Positions 20,349 through 20,903 of a stretch of 20,903 bases of DNA are shown piece after piece (position 1 is the first letter of the stretch; each line of letters starts with the position of its first letter). Both the position numbers and the translations under genes were made by a program. The notes beneath the pieces are model-generated. The model ran no database searches. It was not told where the DNA came from and was given only the letters and a program-made list of their open reading frames with translations. Source of the DNA: an uncultured Clostridia bacterium (GTDB taxonomy: Bacteria; Bacillota; Clostridia; Christensenellales; Aristaeellaceae); NCBI GenBank assembly GCA_934621505.1, contig CAKTUU010000035.1, positions 1-20,903 of the forward strand. The letters are read 5' to 3'.

Positions 20349-20576
20349 TCAGGCCATAAAGGGCTTGACGTCGTTCAGCAGATCGTCGCAGTCGTCCGCG
20401 TAAATTTCCATGGAAATCGGCTTGCTCAAATCCAGGCTGAAAATGCCCAGAATGGACTTGGCGTCCACCACATGACGGCCCGCCCGCAGGTCCACATCGT
20501 AGGGATAACGGTTGACCAGGTTCACAAACGCCTTTACATTTTCGGCCAGGCTAAGCCGGATATTGACAGACTTCAT
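20349..20576 (-). CDS. HPr-like protein lacking the phosphorylatable histidine
   Basis: This 75-aa protein starts at ATG 20576 (MKSVNIRLSL), behind AAAGGGGCG; a much longer upstream extension has no ribosome binding site. The fold signature is that of PTS phosphocarrier HPr: the segment VDAKSILGIFSLDLSKPISM (about 37-56) matches the KS(I/L)(M/L)G...L region around regulatory Ser46 (Ser41 here). The region that should carry active His15 reads SLAENVKAFVNLV, with no histidine. It therefore cannot take part in the normal phosphorelay at that site. Such degenerate HPr proteins occur in Clostridia, and a structural or regulatory role is likely. It lies upstream of the DUF4364-like gene. Confidence 0.8.
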   Translation of the reverse strand: MKSVNIRLSLAENVKAFVNLVNRYPYDVDLRAGRHVVDAKSILGIFSLDLSKPISMEIYADDCDDLLNDVKPFMA

Positions 20577-20610
20577 TTCTGTTTCGCCCCTTTCTTTAAT
20601 ACCAGCTGCT

Positions 20611-20639
20611 ATTATACACGAAGGAGGGTCAAAATGCAA
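20611..20639 (-). promoter_or_regulatory. probable promoter of the HPr-like operon
   Basis: A perfect TATAAT (20611-20616, minus strand) lies 35 bases before the HPr-like start. Seventeen bases further upstream is TTGCAT (20634-20639), only a half match to the -35 consensus. A TTGACC also occurs but is just 10 bases from the -10, too close. The -10 call is good, the -35 call uncertain. Confidence 0.5.
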
Positions 20640-20711
20640 GGCGGACCCCGTCCCCGCATGGTTTCGCGGTGTAGGAGCGTCAAACATAGGTTACAGCAAG
20701 TTCGAAAAGAG

Positions 20712-20764
20712 CAGTCAAGGGAAAGGTGGAGATTTGCGAAGCAAATACAACCTGACCTTGACTG
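20712..20764. repeat. long three-step stem-loop
   Basis: CAGTCAAGG pairs with CCTTGACTG (9 bp), then AGGT with ACCT, then ATTTGC with GCAAAT around GAA, with small internal loops. It lies in the intergenic region upstream of the HPr-like promoter. It does not look like a plain terminator. It could be a REP/MITE-like repeat or a structured RNA. Confidence 0.5.
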
Positions 20765-20791
20765 TGGTAAGAAAGAAATACAATGGGAGGG

Positions 20792-20820
20792 GGCTGTTCG
20801 GCAAAGTTTGCCGAACAGCC
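20792..20820. repeat. perfect inverted repeat with 14-bp arms
   Basis: GGCTGTTCGGCAAA and TTTGCCGAACAGCC flank a single base. It lies about 40 bases past the stop of the partial gene at the window edge (minus direction). No U-run follows on the minus strand, so if it terminates that gene it is not a canonical terminator. Confidence 0.55.
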
Positions 20821-20860
20821 TTGGATGCTTTATTTCGCGGCGCGCCTGCTCCAGCCGGCT

Positions 20861-20903
20861 TTACCACATGACCCCGTCGTATTTTGCCAGCACTTGGTTG
20901 GGC
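20861..20903 (-). CDS. C-terminal end of an unidentified gene (partial)
   Basis: Reading leftward from the window edge, one frame gives PNQVLAKYDGVMW and a TAA at 20861-20863. The distance to the inverted repeat at 20792-20820 fits a gene end. With only 13 codons the protein cannot be named, and another frame may be the true one. Confidence 0.3.
   Translation of the reverse strand, partial: PNQVLAKYDGVMW

Noticed and set aside
1..20903. CRISPR arrays, tRNA or rRNA genes, diversity-generating retroelement
   Set aside because: No regularly spaced repeats, no tRNA-like cloverleaf or rRNA sequence, and no reverse transcriptase or template/variable repeat pair near the fibre genes were seen by eye.

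Overview
The window looks like a chromosomal segment of a GC-rich Bacillota, most likely a gut-type member of the Clostridia. Evidence for this is the VanW/SH3b exported protein, a DUF4364-type gene, a histidine-less HPr-like protein, a tilS-hpt pair, strong AGGAGG-type ribosome binding sites, several TTG/GTG starts, and a Gram-positive type LexA box. I cannot name the species from sequence alone.

Layout. Positions 1-174 look like the end of an insertion element whose body lies to the left. It joins a secreted-protein gene that is cut to 43 codons (172-303, minus). A strong promoter (409-437) then drives a plus-strand operon of a VanW-family exported protein, pseudouridine kinase (psuK-like) and pseudouridine-5'-phosphate glycosidase (psuG), closed by a bidirectional terminator (3683-3724). 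From 3873 to 17306 the minus strand carries a compact phage morphogenesis and lysis cluster. In transcription order it holds a sigma-region-4-like regulator, small and large terminase, a podovirus-like portal, a scaffold-like protein, an N4-gp56-family major capsid protein, a small head protein, an adaptor, a nozzle-like tail protein, a collar/Ig-fold fibre protein, two more fibre proteins, a small tail protein, a double carbohydrate-binding protein, a 28-residue membrane peptide, an NlpC/P60-SH3 endolysin, a holin and a coiled-coil protein. To its right, also on the minus strand, lies the host operon HPr-like / DUF4364-like / tilS / hpt, closed by its own terminator at 17429-17465. At the far right edge is the C-terminal tip of another minus-strand gene.

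How it works together. The phage cluster holds what seems to be a complete short-tailed virion plus lysis, but no integrase, CI/Cro-type repressor, replication or recombination gene. Its reading frames look intact and are tightly coupled by stop/start overlaps. Its 5' end has a perfect consensus promoter (TTGACA, 17 nt, TATAAT) followed by a GAAC-N4-GTTC LexA-type box just downstream of the expected transcription start. The simplest reading is a host-embedded particle-producing locus under direct SOS control. It could be a domesticated podovirus, a candidate gene-transfer-agent-like element, or a morphogenesis remnant of a larger prophage. No tape-measure or tail-tube gene is present, which fits a short tail.

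Other points of interest are a tail protein in which two normally separate modules are fused in frame around a retained Shine-Dalgarno and TTG start, a 28-aa membrane ORF overlapping both neighbours, an AT-richer glycine-rich fibre region, a strong hairpin directly behind the capsid gene, and small hairpins in several intergenic regions.
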